Of a DNA stretch of 28,794 nt, positions 16,439 through 24,904 are shown in pieces. Each line of letters opens with the position of its first letter. Position 1 is the first letter of the stretch. This DNA is from Bacillota bacterium (lineage in GTDB: Bacteria; Bacillota_E; RBS10-35; JAJYVN01). Where the stretch lies: NCBI GenBank assembly GCA_021846605.1, contig JAJZWQ010000018.1, forward strand, positions 1-28,794, given 5' to 3'. Under the pieces are notes generated by a model. It was not told the DNA's origin. It saw only the letters and a program-made list of their open reading frames with translations, and did no database searches. The translations under genes and the position numbers were made by a program.

Positions 16439-17536
16439 TCAGCGCAACTGGCGGAGGATGGCTTCCGGATAATCCGGGAGGACCGTGCGGATGAAGCGCT
16501 TGTCCGCGTCGCTTCCGAGATCAAGCTCCCAGGGAGGGCAGACGCGCAGCTCGGGCGTGGCGATGATGCGCACGCGTGGGTGCGCCGGACCGCCCTTCCC
16601 CTGCGCCACCACGACGCCGAGCTCCCCGCTGCTCAATAACACTGGGGCCCCTACCCCGTAGACCGCCACGCGCTCGGACAGCCGGCGCACGAGGTCGGCG
16701 TCCAACTGGCCGCCGGCCATCCCCCGCAGGGTCCGCATCGCCTCGGGCGCGGGCATGGCGTCGCGGAACGGACGTTGGGCGCGCAGTGCGGCATACACGT
16801 CTGCCACCGCCGCGATCCGCCCGAAGAGGTGCACCTGCGGGCCCGACCGGCCGCGCGGGTAGCCGGAGCCGTCCAGGCGCTCATGGTGCTGCAGCGCCAC
16901 ATGCGCCGTGAGGACAGGTAGGCCCACCTCCGCGCGCAGGAAGCGGAAGCCTTCGGTCGTGTGCGCCTTCAGGCGTTCGAATTCTTCGGGGGTGAGGCTT
17001 CCCGGACGGGCGACCAGATCGCCGTACCGAGCCATGCCGATGTCCTGCAGGAGCACTCCGGTGCCGAGCAGGCGCAGACGCCGCGGGGCGAGCCCCAGGG
17101 ATTCCCCGAGCAACAGGGCCAGAACCGCGCACTCCACTGAGTGGCTGAACGCGAACGGGGTGTTGCTCCGCACGGCGCCCAGATCGACGGCCAGCCCCTG
17201 GTTGCGCCACACCTGGCCCAGGATCTCGTCCAGCACGTCACGCAGGCCGCGCAGCGGGACGCCACGGGGGTCCTGGGCCTCGGCGCGGGCGACTGCCTGC
17301 CGGATCAGCGCCACCGCCTCGCTGCGCGTTTCCTGCTGGAGGGCGACATCCGGGACGATGTCCACCGACAGGTCGTCGGCGATGTACACGCCCTCGACGC
17401 CGCGGTCGCGCAGGCGCTTGATGTAGCGCGGGGTGAGCCGGGCGCCGGCCACCAGCAGCAGGTGGCCGTCTGGGCCCAACACGGCGCGCGCCAGCACCTC
17501 GCCATCCAGGTGCATCTCGAGGCGGGCCAGACGCAT
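16439..17536 (-). CDS. HD-GYP domain protein with substituted HD histidine
   Basis: A 365-aa protein. The N-terminal domain (1-65) is the one often fused to HD-GYP in Bacillota (LLLVAGARLTPRYIKRLRDRG, VEGVYIADDLS). The HD-GYP core spans about 125-275. Most expected residues are present: His132, Asp165, His192 (KAHTTEG), His217-His218 (HHERLDGSGYP, the GYP signature) and Asp246. The first HD residue is Gln164 (LLQDIGM) instead of His, and the usual DALT is AALR (Ala249). HD-GYP proteins normally hydrolyse cyclic di-GMP, so activity here is doubtful. A C-terminal small beta domain (290-365) follows. The ATG has AAGGAGGGG 10 nt upstream. It is divergent from glycerate kinase. Confidence 0.92.
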   Translation of the reverse strand: MRLARLEMHLDGEVLARAVLGPDGHLLLVAGARLTPRYIKRLRDRGVEGVYIADDLSVDIVPDVALQQETRSEAVALIRQAVARAEAQDPRGVPLRGLRDVLDEILGQVWRNQGLAVDLGAVRSNTPFAFSHSVECAVLALLLGESLGLAPRRLRLLGTGVLLQDIGMARYGDLVARPGSLTPEEFERLKAHTTEGFRFLRAEVGLPVLTAHVALQHHERLDGSGYPRGRSGPQVHLFGRIAAVADVYAALRAQRPFRDAMPAPEAMRTLRGMAGGQLDADLVRRLSERVAVYGVGAPVLLSSGELGVVVAQGKGGPAHPRVRIIATPELRVCPPWELDLGSDADKRFIRTVLPDYPEAILRQLR

Positions 17537-17794
17537 CTTTGCCCTGCCCCTCCTTCTCTCCGGTCGACCGCGGCCGGCCGCACCGCGGCGCCACCGCGGG
17601 ATCGGGCCGCGGATCGAAGCGGGTTCGCGTTGTTCCGCGGCCGGCCCGAATCATTTCGACTAGGGGGCCATCCGCCCCTTGTCGCACGGCCGGCGGGGCG
17701 GCTGCGCCGCGGGGCAACTCCCGTGGATCGCCCATGGCATAGTGGATGCGGTGCCGCCGGCTCCCGGCGCGCCAGAAAGCACGGGCGATGCCGC

Positions 17795-19006
17795 ATGCCG
17801 TTGCCTTGCTCCGCTCCCCTGCGGGTTCTGGCCGCGCCCAACGCCTTCAAGGGGAGCCTGCCAGCGCCGCAGGCCGCAGGCGCGATCGCCGCTGGCGCCG
17901 GCCGGGCGCCCCTGCCGGTCCGGGTCCGGCAACTCCCGATGGCGGACGGGGGCGACGGCACCGCCGCAGTGCTGGCTGCCACGTTGGGCGGCACGGCCCA
18001 CACGCGCACCGTGCGGGATGCCTGGGGACGGCCGCACCGGGCCGCCTTCATCGTGCTTCCCGACGGCAGCGCGGTCGTCGAACTGGCGGCGGCCTGCGGT
18101 CTGGGTCCGCGCCGCCCTGATCCGGCCGAGAGCCTGGCCGCCTCGAGTTTCGGTGCGGGTGAACTGGCGCTGGCGGCCCTGGCGCACGGGTGCCACCACG
18201 TGTTCCTGGCCCTGGGTGGCAGCGCCTCGACCGACGGCGGCGCCGGGCTCCTGGCGGCCCTGGGGGCACGGCTGGCGGATGCCTCCGGGCAGCCGCCGCC
18301 CGATGGCGGACGCGGCCTGGCCGCGCTCGCCCGCGTCGACCTCTCTGGCCTGCCCTGGCGCGGGGCCGCGCCGCTGTCGGCCCTGGTGGACGTCGACAAC
18401 CCGCTCCTGGGGGAGCGGGGTACGGCCCGCGCCTTCGCCCCGCAGAAGGGGGCGGACCCTCCCGCCCAGGCGGTGCTGGAGGGTGGGCTGGCGCACTGGG
18501 CGGGCATCCTGGAGCATGCGGCTGGCCGATCGGCTCAGCGGGTACCTGGCAGCGGTGCCGCCGGTGGGGTGGGGTTCGCCCTGGCTGCCCTCGACGTGCC
18601 CCTACGGCCGGGCGGCGAGGAGGTCGCCAAGCTGATCGGGCTGGATGCGGCCCTGGCCGAAGCGGATCTTGTCCTGACCGGCGAAGGCGCGTTGGACGCC
18701 ACGACCGAAGGGGGGAAGGCGCCCGCGGTGGTTGCGCGGCACGCCGCCACGCACCGTGTGGCGGTAGTTGGCATCGCCGGCCAGTTGGGTCCCCAGTGGG
18801 AACGCCTCCTAGGGCCTCCCGCCGGGTTTGCGGCCTGCCTGGCGCTGGGCTCCGGACCACGGCCCAGGCGGCAGGCTCTGGCTGCCACGGCGCGCGATCT
18901 GGAAATCGCCGCGGAGACGGCCGTTCGTGTGTTTGCGGCGGGCCGCGCCAGTCACACGGCAGCGGCAGCAGGATCGTCCCCACAGGGCGGGGAAGCCGCG
19001 AATTGA
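17795..19006 (+). CDS. Glycerate kinase (GarK/GlxK type)
   Basis: A 403-aa glycerate kinase of the GarK/GlxK family, phosphorylating D-glycerate with ATP (2-phosphoglycerate is the usual product in this class). Visible signatures are LAAPNAFKGSLPA at the N-terminus, MADGGDGT, LGGSASTDGGAG, FAPQKGADP, TGEGALDATTEGGKAP and VVGIAGQ. Length is slightly above the usual ~380 aa. ATG 17795 has no strong ribosome binding site; the open frame continues far upstream, antisense to the HD-GYP gene, without family sequence. The next gene begins 7 nt after its stop, so they form one operon. Confidence 0.92.
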   Translation: MPLPCSAPLRVLAAPNAFKGSLPAPQAAGAIAAGAGRAPLPVRVRQLPMADGGDGTAAVLAATLGGTAHTRTVRDAWGRPHRAAFIVLPDGSAVVELAAACGLGPRRPDPAESLAASSFGAGELALAALAHGCHHVFLALGGSASTDGGAGLLAALGARLADASGQPPPDGGRGLAALARVDLSGLPWRGAAPLSALVDVDNPLLGERGTARAFAPQKGADPPAQAVLEGGLAHWAGILEHAAGRSAQRVPGSGAAGGVGFALAALDVPLRPGGEEVAKLIGLDAALAEADLVLTGEGALDATTEGGKAPAVVARHAATHRVAVVGIAGQLGPQWERLLGPPAGFAACLALGSGPRPRRQALAATARDLEIAAETAVRVFAAGRASHTAAAAGSSPQGGEAAN

Positions 19007-19013
19007 GGGAGGC

Positions 19014-19991
19014 ATGACGGTGCAATATGCGCATCTGGGCCGGTCCGGCCTGCGGGTGTCCCGCCTCTGCCTGGGCACGATGAACTTCGGTCCCGTGACC
19101 AACGAGAGCGACGCGCACGTCATCATGGACCGGGCCCTGGAGCACGGCATCAACTTCTTTGACACCGCCAACGTGTACGGGTGGAAGAAGGGCGAGGGGA
19201 TCACCGAACAGATCGTCGGCCGCTGGTTCGCCCAGGGCGGGGGTCGGCGGGAGAAGGTGGTGCTGGCGACCAAGGTCTACGGGGACATGGGCGACTGGCC
19301 GAACGAGAGCCGCCTGTCGGCACGCCACATCATCCATGCGTGCGAGTCCAGCCTCCGTCGCCTGCAGACCGACCACATCGACCTGTACCAGATGCACCAT
19401 ATCGACCGGCAGACCCCCTGGGAGGAGATCTGGCAGGCGTTCGAGCGCCTCTTCCACCAGGGGAAGGTGCTCTATTTCGGCAGCAGCAATTTCGCCGGCT
19501 GGCATATCGCCCAGGCGCAGGAGGCAGCCCGGCAGCGCCACTTCATGGGCCTGGTGTCCGAGCAGAGCCTGTATAACCTCATGGCCCGCACGGTGGAGCT
19601 TGAGGTGGCCCCCGCCTGTGAGAGCTACGGCCTGGGCCTGATTCCCTGGAGCCCGCTGGCCGCAGGCCTGCTGGGGGGGGCGCTGCAGAAGGCGGAGATC
19701 GGCCGCCGCGCGGCCGAGCACCTGCGCCGGCGGGTGGAAGAGCACCGGGACAAGCTGGAGGCGTATGAGGCCCTCTGCCGCGAACTTGGCGAGGAGCCGG
19801 CGAACGTCGCCCTGGCGTGGCTTTTGGGCAACCGCGTCGTGACGGCGCCCATCATCGGTCCCCGCACGCAGGCGCAGTTGGATGGATCGCTGCGGGCCCT
19901 GGAGATCCACCTCTCCGACGAGGTGCGCAATCGCCTGCACGAGATCTTCCCCGGACCGGGCAAGCCTGCGCCTGAGGCCTACGCCTGGTAG
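19014..19991 (+). CDS. Aldo/keto reductase
   Basis: A 325-aa NADPH-dependent aldo/keto reductase of the TIM-barrel superfamily. The catalytic tetrad is complete: Asp50 and Tyr55 (FFDTANVYG), Lys87 (ATKVYG) and His128 (LYQMHHID). Other signs are GLRVSRLCLGTMNFG, GSSNFAGWHI, SLYNLMARTVELE, IPWSPLAAGLL and APIIGPRTQAQLDG (cofactor site). The ATG follows GAGGGAGG closely. It resembles the YajO/YghZ-like group; the substrate is unknown. Its position behind glycerate kinase suggests handling of small sugar-acid or aldehyde intermediates (inference). Confidence 0.93.
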   Translation: MTVQYAHLGRSGLRVSRLCLGTMNFGPVTNESDAHVIMDRALEHGINFFDTANVYGWKKGEGITEQIVGRWFAQGGGRREKVVLATKVYGDMGDWPNESRLSARHIIHACESSLRRLQTDHIDLYQMHHIDRQTPWEEIWQAFERLFHQGKVLYFGSSNFAGWHIAQAQEAARQRHFMGLVSEQSLYNLMARTVELEVAPACESYGLGLIPWSPLAAGLLGGALQKAEIGRRAAEHLRRRVEEHRDKLEAYEALCRELGEEPANVALAWLLGNRVVTAPIIGPRTQAQLDGSLRALEIHLSDEVRNRLHEIFPGPGKPAPEAYAW

Positions 19992-20053
19992 GAGTCCGTC
20001 CGCGGCGGCGCGGGGGGGCGCCCCTGCCCCCGTCCGCTCGGGAGGGAAGCTGG

Positions 20054-21003
20054 ATGGCGACATGCACCATGCGCCAGGAGCAGGTCCCGGGATCTGGCCG
20101 CCGGGTCGGCGTCATCGGCCAAGGAAGCTGGGGGCTTGCATCCGGCGCGAGCGCCGCGATCAGGAGATCGACGCGCTGCGGCTGGGCGTTTCCCTCGGCG
20201 CCACCCTGATCGATACGGCCGAGTATTACGGTGCCGGCCGCACCGAGGAGTTGGTCGGCGAGGCGATCGCAGCCGTGCGCGACCAAGTCTTCCTGGTCAC
20301 CAAGGTGTGGCCGTCCCACGCCGAGGCTGGCCAGGTGCGCGCCAGCGTCCTGGCCAGCCTCGGCCGACTCGGCTGCCGCCGCGTCGACGCGGTGCTCCTG
20401 CACTGGCCGACGCGCGCCGTGCCGCTGGCGGCTACCTGGCGCGCCCTGGCCGACCTGCAGGCCGAGGGCCTGATCGGGGCGTGGGGGCTTTCCAACTTCC
20501 AGGGGGCTTGGCTGGCGGCGGCGGCAGCGGCTGCGCCGGTCGGCTCTACCCCAGCCTTCAACGAGGTCCCGTATAGCATCGCCAACCGCCGGGTCGAGCA
20601 CGCGCTGCTCCCCCATGCCCGCGCCCATGGGCAGCTGCTTTTGGCCTGGTCCCCCCTGGGCCACGGCGGCATCGCGCGTTGGCACGGGTATCCAGTGCTG
20701 TCCCAGCTGGCGGCGCGGCGTGGCGTCACGCCGCACCAGTTGGCGCTCGCCTTCCTCGTGGCCCAACCAGGCGTGGTCGCGATTCCGCGCGCGTCCCACC
20801 CCGACCACGCCCGCGCCAACGCCGCTGCCGGCGCGCTGCAACTTGACCCGGAGGAGCGCGCGGCCCTGGAGGCGGCCTTCCCGCTGGGACGGCGGACGCG
20901 CTTTCCCGTCGTACCGCCCTACGATCCGGTCTTTCGCCTCATCTGGTGGATGGAACGCCGGCAACACGGCGACGGCCGGCCGGCACTCACACCTGGTCGC
21001 TGA
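20054..21003 (+). CDS. Aldo/keto reductase, YeaE-like, with apparent N-terminal frameshift
   Basis: The body matches the YeaE-like AKR group: ALRLGVSLGATLIDTAEYYG (Asp, Tyr), LVTKVWPS (Lys), AVLLHWPT (His), GLSNFQGAWL, LLAWSPLGHGG, VVAIPRASHPDHARANA. The expected first strand, VGVIGQGSWG, is present but in another frame. It starts at ATG 20054, which has GGGAGG 8 nt upstream. The frames join if one G is added to the G5 run at 20130-20134, giving GQGSWGACIRRERRDQEIDA. Read as is, translation from 20054 would fail, and only a start in the other frame, such as ATG 20062, gives a protein without the first strand. It is either a sequence error or a fresh inactivation. The 3' end overlaps the convergent aminotransferase by 17 nt. 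Confidence 0.8.
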
Positions 21004-22324
21004 CGGCCTCCGCCTCGCGGGCCGCCCGGTCCACCTCTTCCACCACAAAATCCAACTGGTCGTCCCTGATGACGGCCGGAGGCATCACGCGGATCACCTT
21101 CGGCTGGTTTTGGGAGTACACGACCAAGACGCCGGCAGTGTTCAGCAGGTGGTTGAGCAAAACGCCGCCCAGGCCCTCGTTCCGCAGCTCCAGGCCCCAG
21201 AGGAGGCCTCGGCCGCGCACGGCAGCGATCGCGCCCGGATAGCGCCTGCCGATCTCCCCCAGATCGCGCGCCAAGCGGTCGCCGATCTCCCGCGCCCGCT
21301 CGAGCATGCCCTCCTCCCGGATGGCGCGCAGGGCGGCTAGGCCGGCGGCCGAGGCCAGCGGGCTGCCGCCGAACGTCGAACTGTGCAGGAACGGATCCTC
21401 GTCAAAGGGGCCCCAGCAGGACGGCCGAGCGATGAAGGCCGCCAGCGGCATCACCCCTCCCCCCAGGGACTTGGCCGTGGCCAGGATGTCCGGGATGATG
21501 CCCGCCTGGGTGCAGCAGAACCAATCCCCCGTCCGCCCGACGCCCGTCTGCACCTCGTCCATGATCAGCAGCGCGCCCAACCGGTCGCAGACGGCGCGGG
21601 CCTGCTCCAGGTAGCCGGCTGGCGGTATGACGACCCCGGCTTCCCCCTGGATCGGCTCCAGGATGATCGCGGCCAGCCCCCCAGGGCTCGCCGCGATCTC
21701 GTCGGCGGCCGCCGTCAGGGCGGAGCCGTCCCCGTAGGGGACATGATGGAAGTCGGGCACCAGGGGAACGAAGGGGGTGCGGTACTGCTTTTTGCCGCTT
21801 GCGCTCAGCGCACCGAAGGTCTTGCCGTGAAAGGCCCCGTTTGCCGCCAGGATGCCGGAGCGCGCGGTGGCGGCGCGCGCCAGCTTGAGCGCGCCCTCCA
21901 CGGCCTCGGCGCCGGAGTTGCAGAAGAAGCTGTACTGGAGGTCCCCCGGAGCCACCCGGGCCAACTCCTGGGCGAACTCGGCCTGGGGCAGGTTGGGCAG
22001 CATGCGGGTGGACTGCGCCAGCTCACCCGCCTGGCGCCGCACCGCCTCAACCACCAGGGGATGGGTATGGCCGTGGACGAACATGCCGTAGCCGCCGCAT
22101 TCCACGTATTCGTCGCCGTGGACATCGCGCACGACCGCCCCGTGCGCCTCCCACTCCAGCGTCACCATGCCCAAAAAGCGCATCAACCGCGCCAGCGTAG
22201 CGCCGGTGTACCGCTCCGCCCAACCCAGCGCGGCCTCGGCGACCTCATCCGGATTGGACGGCAACGCCTTGGACCAGACCGCTTCCCCCGGCACCCGCCG
22301 CACCACGCGCTCGCTATCCGCCAT
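20987..22324 (-). CDS. Class-III PLP-dependent aminotransferase
   Basis: A 445-aa omega-type aminotransferase. PLP-site features are visible: NSGAEAVEGALKLAR (135-150), GAFHGKTFGALSASG, ILEPIQGEAGV, MDEVQTGVGRTG with the ring-nitrogen Asp256, and the Schiff-base Lys285 in ATAKSLGGGVMPL, then STFGGSPLASAAG. The pattern is close to putrescine/acetylornithine-type enzymes, but the substrate cannot be read from sequence alone. The ATG has AGGAGG 7 nt upstream. It starts 11 nt after the aroA stop, so the two are co-transcribed. It may use an aromatic or polyamine substrate; this is inference. Confidence 0.9.
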   Translation of the reverse strand: MADSERVVRRVPGEAVWSKALPSNPDEVAEAALGWAERYTGATLARLMRFLGMVTLEWEAHGAVVRDVHGDEYVECGGYGMFVHGHTHPLVVEAVRRQAGELAQSTRMLPNLPQAEFAQELARVAPGDLQYSFFCNSGAEAVEGALKLARAATARSGILAANGAFHGKTFGALSASGKKQYRTPFVPLVPDFHHVPYGDGSALTAAADEIAASPGGLAAIILEPIQGEAGVVIPPAGYLEQARAVCDRLGALLIMDEVQTGVGRTGDWFCCTQAGIIPDILATAKSLGGGVMPLAAFIARPSCWGPFDEDPFLHSSTFGGSPLASAAGLAALRAIREEGMLERAREIGDRLARDLGEIGRRYPGAIAAVRGRGLLWGLELRNEGLGGVLLNHLLNTAGVLVVYSQNQPKVIRVMPPAVIRDDQLDFVVEEVDRAAREAEAVSDQV

Positions 22325-22335
22325 CTCCGTGCCTC

Positions 22336-23637
22336 CTAAGCTTCCGCACCCAGGGCGGCCGTGAACACCGCGCGGAAGTCGGGAAAGGTCTTGGTCACCA
22401 CGCCAGGGTTGAGGATGCGCACCGGCAGGCGCGTGCCGGCCAGCGCGAAGCTCATGGCCACCCGGTGGTCGCCGTAGGTCTCGATGTCCACGGGGACCCC
22501 CGGGGCGGGAGGCGCCGGCCAGACGGCGAAGCCGTCGGCGTGCTCCTCGCAGCGGGCGCCGACACGGCGCAATTCTGTGACGGCGGCGTGGATGCGGTCT
22601 GTCTCCTGGTCGCGGATGTGCCCCACGTTGCGCACGCGACAGGGGCCGTCGGCGAACAGGCCCAGGACCCCGACCGTCAGGGCCTGGTCGGCCATGGCGC
22701 TCATGTCCCAGGTCCCGGCCCGCAGCAGCCCTGCCGGCGGCCCCTGGACCGTCGCTCCGCCAGCGTCGGACACCTGGCAGCCCATGTCCTGGAGCAGGTC
22801 CAGGAGGGCGGCGTCCCCCTGCAGCCGGCTTCTGCCGATGCCGGGAGTGCGGATCCGCCCCCCGGTCACCGCAGCCAGGGCCCAGAAGTAGGCGGCGGCC
22901 GACGCGTCCGGTTCCACACTGTAGTGGCAGCCCCGGTAGTGCGCACCGGACTGGACCTCCCACGCATCCGGAGCCGGTTGCCGGCTTGCCACGCCGAACG
23001 CTTCCATGACCGCGGCCGTCATCGCCACGAACGGCAAGGACTGCCGCGCGCTGCGCACGTGCACCTGCAGCGTGTGGCGGGCAAACGGCGCCACCATCAG
23101 GAGTCCGGACGCAGGCTGGCTGGTCTCCGAACCGGCGATCTCGATCTCGCCCCCGGCAAGACGGCCCGCCCCGTGCACCGTGAACGGAAGATTCGGCCCT
23201 CCGTCGATCTGCACCCCCTGGGAGACAAGCGCCGCATGGAGCGCGCCCATGGGACGCTGCCGCATGCGGGGCACGCCGTCGAGGTGATACCGGCCATGGC
23301 CGATGGCGCAGTACGCCGCTAAAAATCGTGCGGCCGTTCCGGCCAGTCCGACAAATACGTCGGCCTCTGCGACCTGCGGTCCCCCGCCCAACCCCTGCAC
23401 CTGGACCTGCAACCGCTCGGGATCCACTTCCACGGGAACCCCCAACCGCTGCAGCGCATGGACGCAGATCTGGCTGTCGTCGCTCCAGAGCACGCCCTCC
23501 AGCATCGAGGGACCGTCGGCCAGGGCGGCCAGGATCAACGCCCGGTTGGTCAGGGACTTGCTCCCCGGCACCTGCACCTCGGCGGTGACAGCCTGTCCGG
23601 GATGCAACATCGGCACGGACCAGGCGGCGTCGGGCAC
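22336..23637 (-). CDS. aroA: 3-phosphoshikimate 1-carboxyvinyltransferase (EPSP synthase)
   Basis: A 433-aa EPSP synthase that joins shikimate-3-phosphate and PEP in the shikimate pathway. Signatures in order: PGSKSLTNRALILAALADG near residue 24, GLAGTAARFLAAY, LDGVPRMRQRPMGAL, TSQPASGLLMVAP, EPDASAAAYFWALAA, MSAMADQALT, RVRNVGHIRDQETDRI, YGDHRVAMSFALAG and NPGVVTKTFPDF. GTG 23637 was chosen because AGGAGGGGG lies 7 nt upstream; the open frame runs on antisense to bioY without family sequence. It heads a two-gene unit with the aminotransferase, apart from other aromatic genes. Confidence 0.94.
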   Translation of the reverse strand: MPDAAWSVPMLHPGQAVTAEVQVPGSKSLTNRALILAALADGPSMLEGVLWSDDSQICVHALQRLGVPVEVDPERLQVQVQGLGGGPQVAEADVFVGLAGTAARFLAAYCAIGHGRYHLDGVPRMRQRPMGALHAALVSQGVQIDGGPNLPFTVHGAGRLAGGEIEIAGSETSQPASGLLMVAPFARHTLQVHVRSARQSLPFVAMTAAVMEAFGVASRQPAPDAWEVQSGAHYRGCHYSVEPDASAAAYFWALAAVTGGRIRTPGIGRSRLQGDAALLDLLQDMGCQVSDAGGATVQGPPAGLLRAGTWDMSAMADQALTVGVLGLFADGPCRVRNVGHIRDQETDRIHAAVTELRRVGARCEEHADGFAVWPAPPAPGVPVDIETYGDHRVAMSFALAGTRLPVRILNPGVVTKTFPDFRAVFTAALGAEA

Positions 23638-23762
23638 GTCCGAACCCCCTCCTGCGGATTGGGAACGAGCGATTGCATCGGCGAGCATACCGCGTGCGAC
23701 GGCGGTTTTGCACCATCCATCCGGTCCCCCGGGCGGCAGGAGACCCCGGTCCCACTGCGAAT

Positions 23763-23796
23763 CCGTCAACCACATTCCCTTGCTGGAGGTTGACGG
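23763..23796 (+). promoter_or_regulatory. BirA-like biotin operator overlapping the bioY start
   Basis: A perfect 9-bp inverted repeat, CCGTCAACC, 16 nt, GGTTGACGG, ends at the first base of the bioY GTG and covers its GGAGG site. Half-site and spacing resemble the biotin repressor BirA operators I recall (TTGTAAACC, N14-15, GGTTTACAA; Gram-positive variants use GTTAACC). Presence before the biotin transporter gene is strong context. A bound repressor would block transcription and cover the ribosome binding site region. Confidence 0.75.
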
Positions 23797-24338
23797 TGCA
23801 GCTACGCCTCTTGGTGCGGAGTGCCCTGTTCGTGGCGGTGACCGCCGTCTGCGCCCTGATCGCCATTCCGAATCCGCTGGTCGCGGTCCCATTCACCCTG
23901 CAGGTGCTCGCTGTCTGTCTCACCGGTCTGGTCCTGCCCCCGGCCTGGGCCTTCGCGGTCCAGGCTGTGTATCTGGGGTTGGGAACGGTGGGGGTGCCGG
24001 TCTTCGCCGGCGGTACGTCCGGCCCGGCGGTATTGGTATCGATTTCGGGGGGCTTCCTCTGGTCCTACCCCTTCGCCGCCGCCCTCGCCGCGGCGATCGC
24101 CGGCCAGCGGGCCGGCTTCGGGCGCCTGCTGGCGGCCGGGGTCGCCGCGATCGCGGTCATCTACGGCTTCGGCTTTGCCGGGATGGTCGTCTTCGGCCAT
24201 CTGCCGGCCGACCTGAAGTCGTTGGCCGGCCTGAGCCTGTTCGTCCCCTGGGACTTGCTCAAGGCGGTGCTGGCCGCCATGGTTGCGCTCCGGGTGCGGC
24301 GCGCCATGGGCACCGGCGCGCTGGTGCCTGCGGCATGA
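23796..24338 (+). CDS. bioY: Biotin transporter BioY (S component)
   Basis: A 180-aa membrane protein with about six helices. Family marks are ALIAIPNPLVAVPFTLQVLAV near the N-terminus, the AVYLGLGTVGVPVFAGGTSG segment and SISGGFLWSYPFAA, and the FVPWDLLKAVLAAMVA C-terminal helix. BioY binds biotin and imports it, alone or with an energy-coupling module (EcfAAT), which is not in this window. The GTG start has GGAGG 6 nt upstream, within the BirA-like operator. The stop overlaps the start of the molybdoenzyme gene (ATGA), so the two are translationally coupled. Confidence 0.95.
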   Translation: MQLRLLVRSALFVAVTAVCALIAIPNPLVAVPFTLQVLAVCLTGLVLPPAWAFAVQAVYLGLGTVGVPVFAGGTSGPAVLVSISGGFLWSYPFAAALAAAIAGQRAGFGRLLAAGVAAIAVIYGFGFAGMVVFGHLPADLKSLAGLSLFVPWDLLKAVLAAMVALRVRRAMGTGALVPAA

Positions 24339-24904
24339 GCGTCGAAAGCGGCCTCACGCGCGTGCCACCCGGCCAGGTCATAGCCCAGCACTGGCCGGTC
24401 CTCCACCACGGCACGGTCCCGCTCGGACCGGACCCATGGCACTTGCGCCTCTGGGGAGCGGTGGCGGCCGAGCGCACGCTGTCGCTGGACGCCTTGGCCA
24501 GCCTCGGCCGCGCCGAGGTGACCGCGGACGTGCATTGCGTCAGCGGGTGGTCACTCCTGGACAACACGTGGCAGGGGATTCCGTTCGCCCGCCTGGAGGC
24601 GCTGGCCGGCCCCCTGCCAGAGGCGGCCTTCCTAATGGCGCACGCCGCCGGTGGCTGGACCACGAACCTCTCTCTGCAGGACCTGCGGCGCCCGGGGGTC
24701 GCCGTGATCTGGGCCCGCAACGGCGAGCCCCTGACCGCCGAGCACGGCGGCCCGCTGCGCCTCCTGGTCCCCCATCTTTACTTCTGGAAGAGCGCGAAGT
24801 GGTTGGTCGGCCTCGAGTGGATGGTGACAGACCGGCCCGGGTTCTGGGAGAAAGACACGCCCTACACGACCCTGGACCCCTGGCACGCCGTGCGCTCCAG
24901 CTAG
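24335..24904 (+). CDS. Molybdopterin-dependent oxidoreductase, sulfite-oxidase family
   Basis: A 189-aa protein consisting of one Oxidored_molyb (sulfite oxidase/YedY-type) domain. The molybdenum-ligating cysteine is Cys68 in DVHCVSGWSLLDNTWQGIPF, with LRLWGAV before it, HAAGGWTTNLSLQDL, NGEPLTAEHGGPLRLLVPHLYFWKSAKWL and the C-terminal DRPGFWEKDTPY typical of small bacterial members. No signal peptide, heme or dimerisation domain is seen, so it should be cytoplasmic. It overlaps bioY by 4 nt and shares its BirA-like operator. The substrate is unknown: sulfite, a sulfoxide, or a biotin-derived compound are possibilities. Confidence 0.9.
   Translation: MSVESGLTRVPPGQVIAQHWPVLHHGTVPLGPDPWHLRLWGAVAAERTLSLDALASLGRAEVTADVHCVSGWSLLDNTWQGIPFARLEALAGPLPEAAFLMAHAAGGWTTNLSLQDLRRPGVAVIWARNGEPLTAEHGGPLRLLVPHLYFWKSAKWLVGLEWMVTDRPGFWEKDTPYTTLDPWHAVRSS

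Noticed and set aside
17305..18507. A 400-codon minus-strand frame across glycerate kinase and the HD-GYP start
   Set aside because: It is antisense to a clear glycerate kinase, rich in Arg, Ser and Pro, and without motifs.
22325..23923. Upstream extension of the aminotransferase frame to 23923, through the aroA gene
   Set aside because: The extension reads through aroA out of frame and has no family sequence; ATG 22324 with AGGAGG 7 nt upstream is clearly the start.
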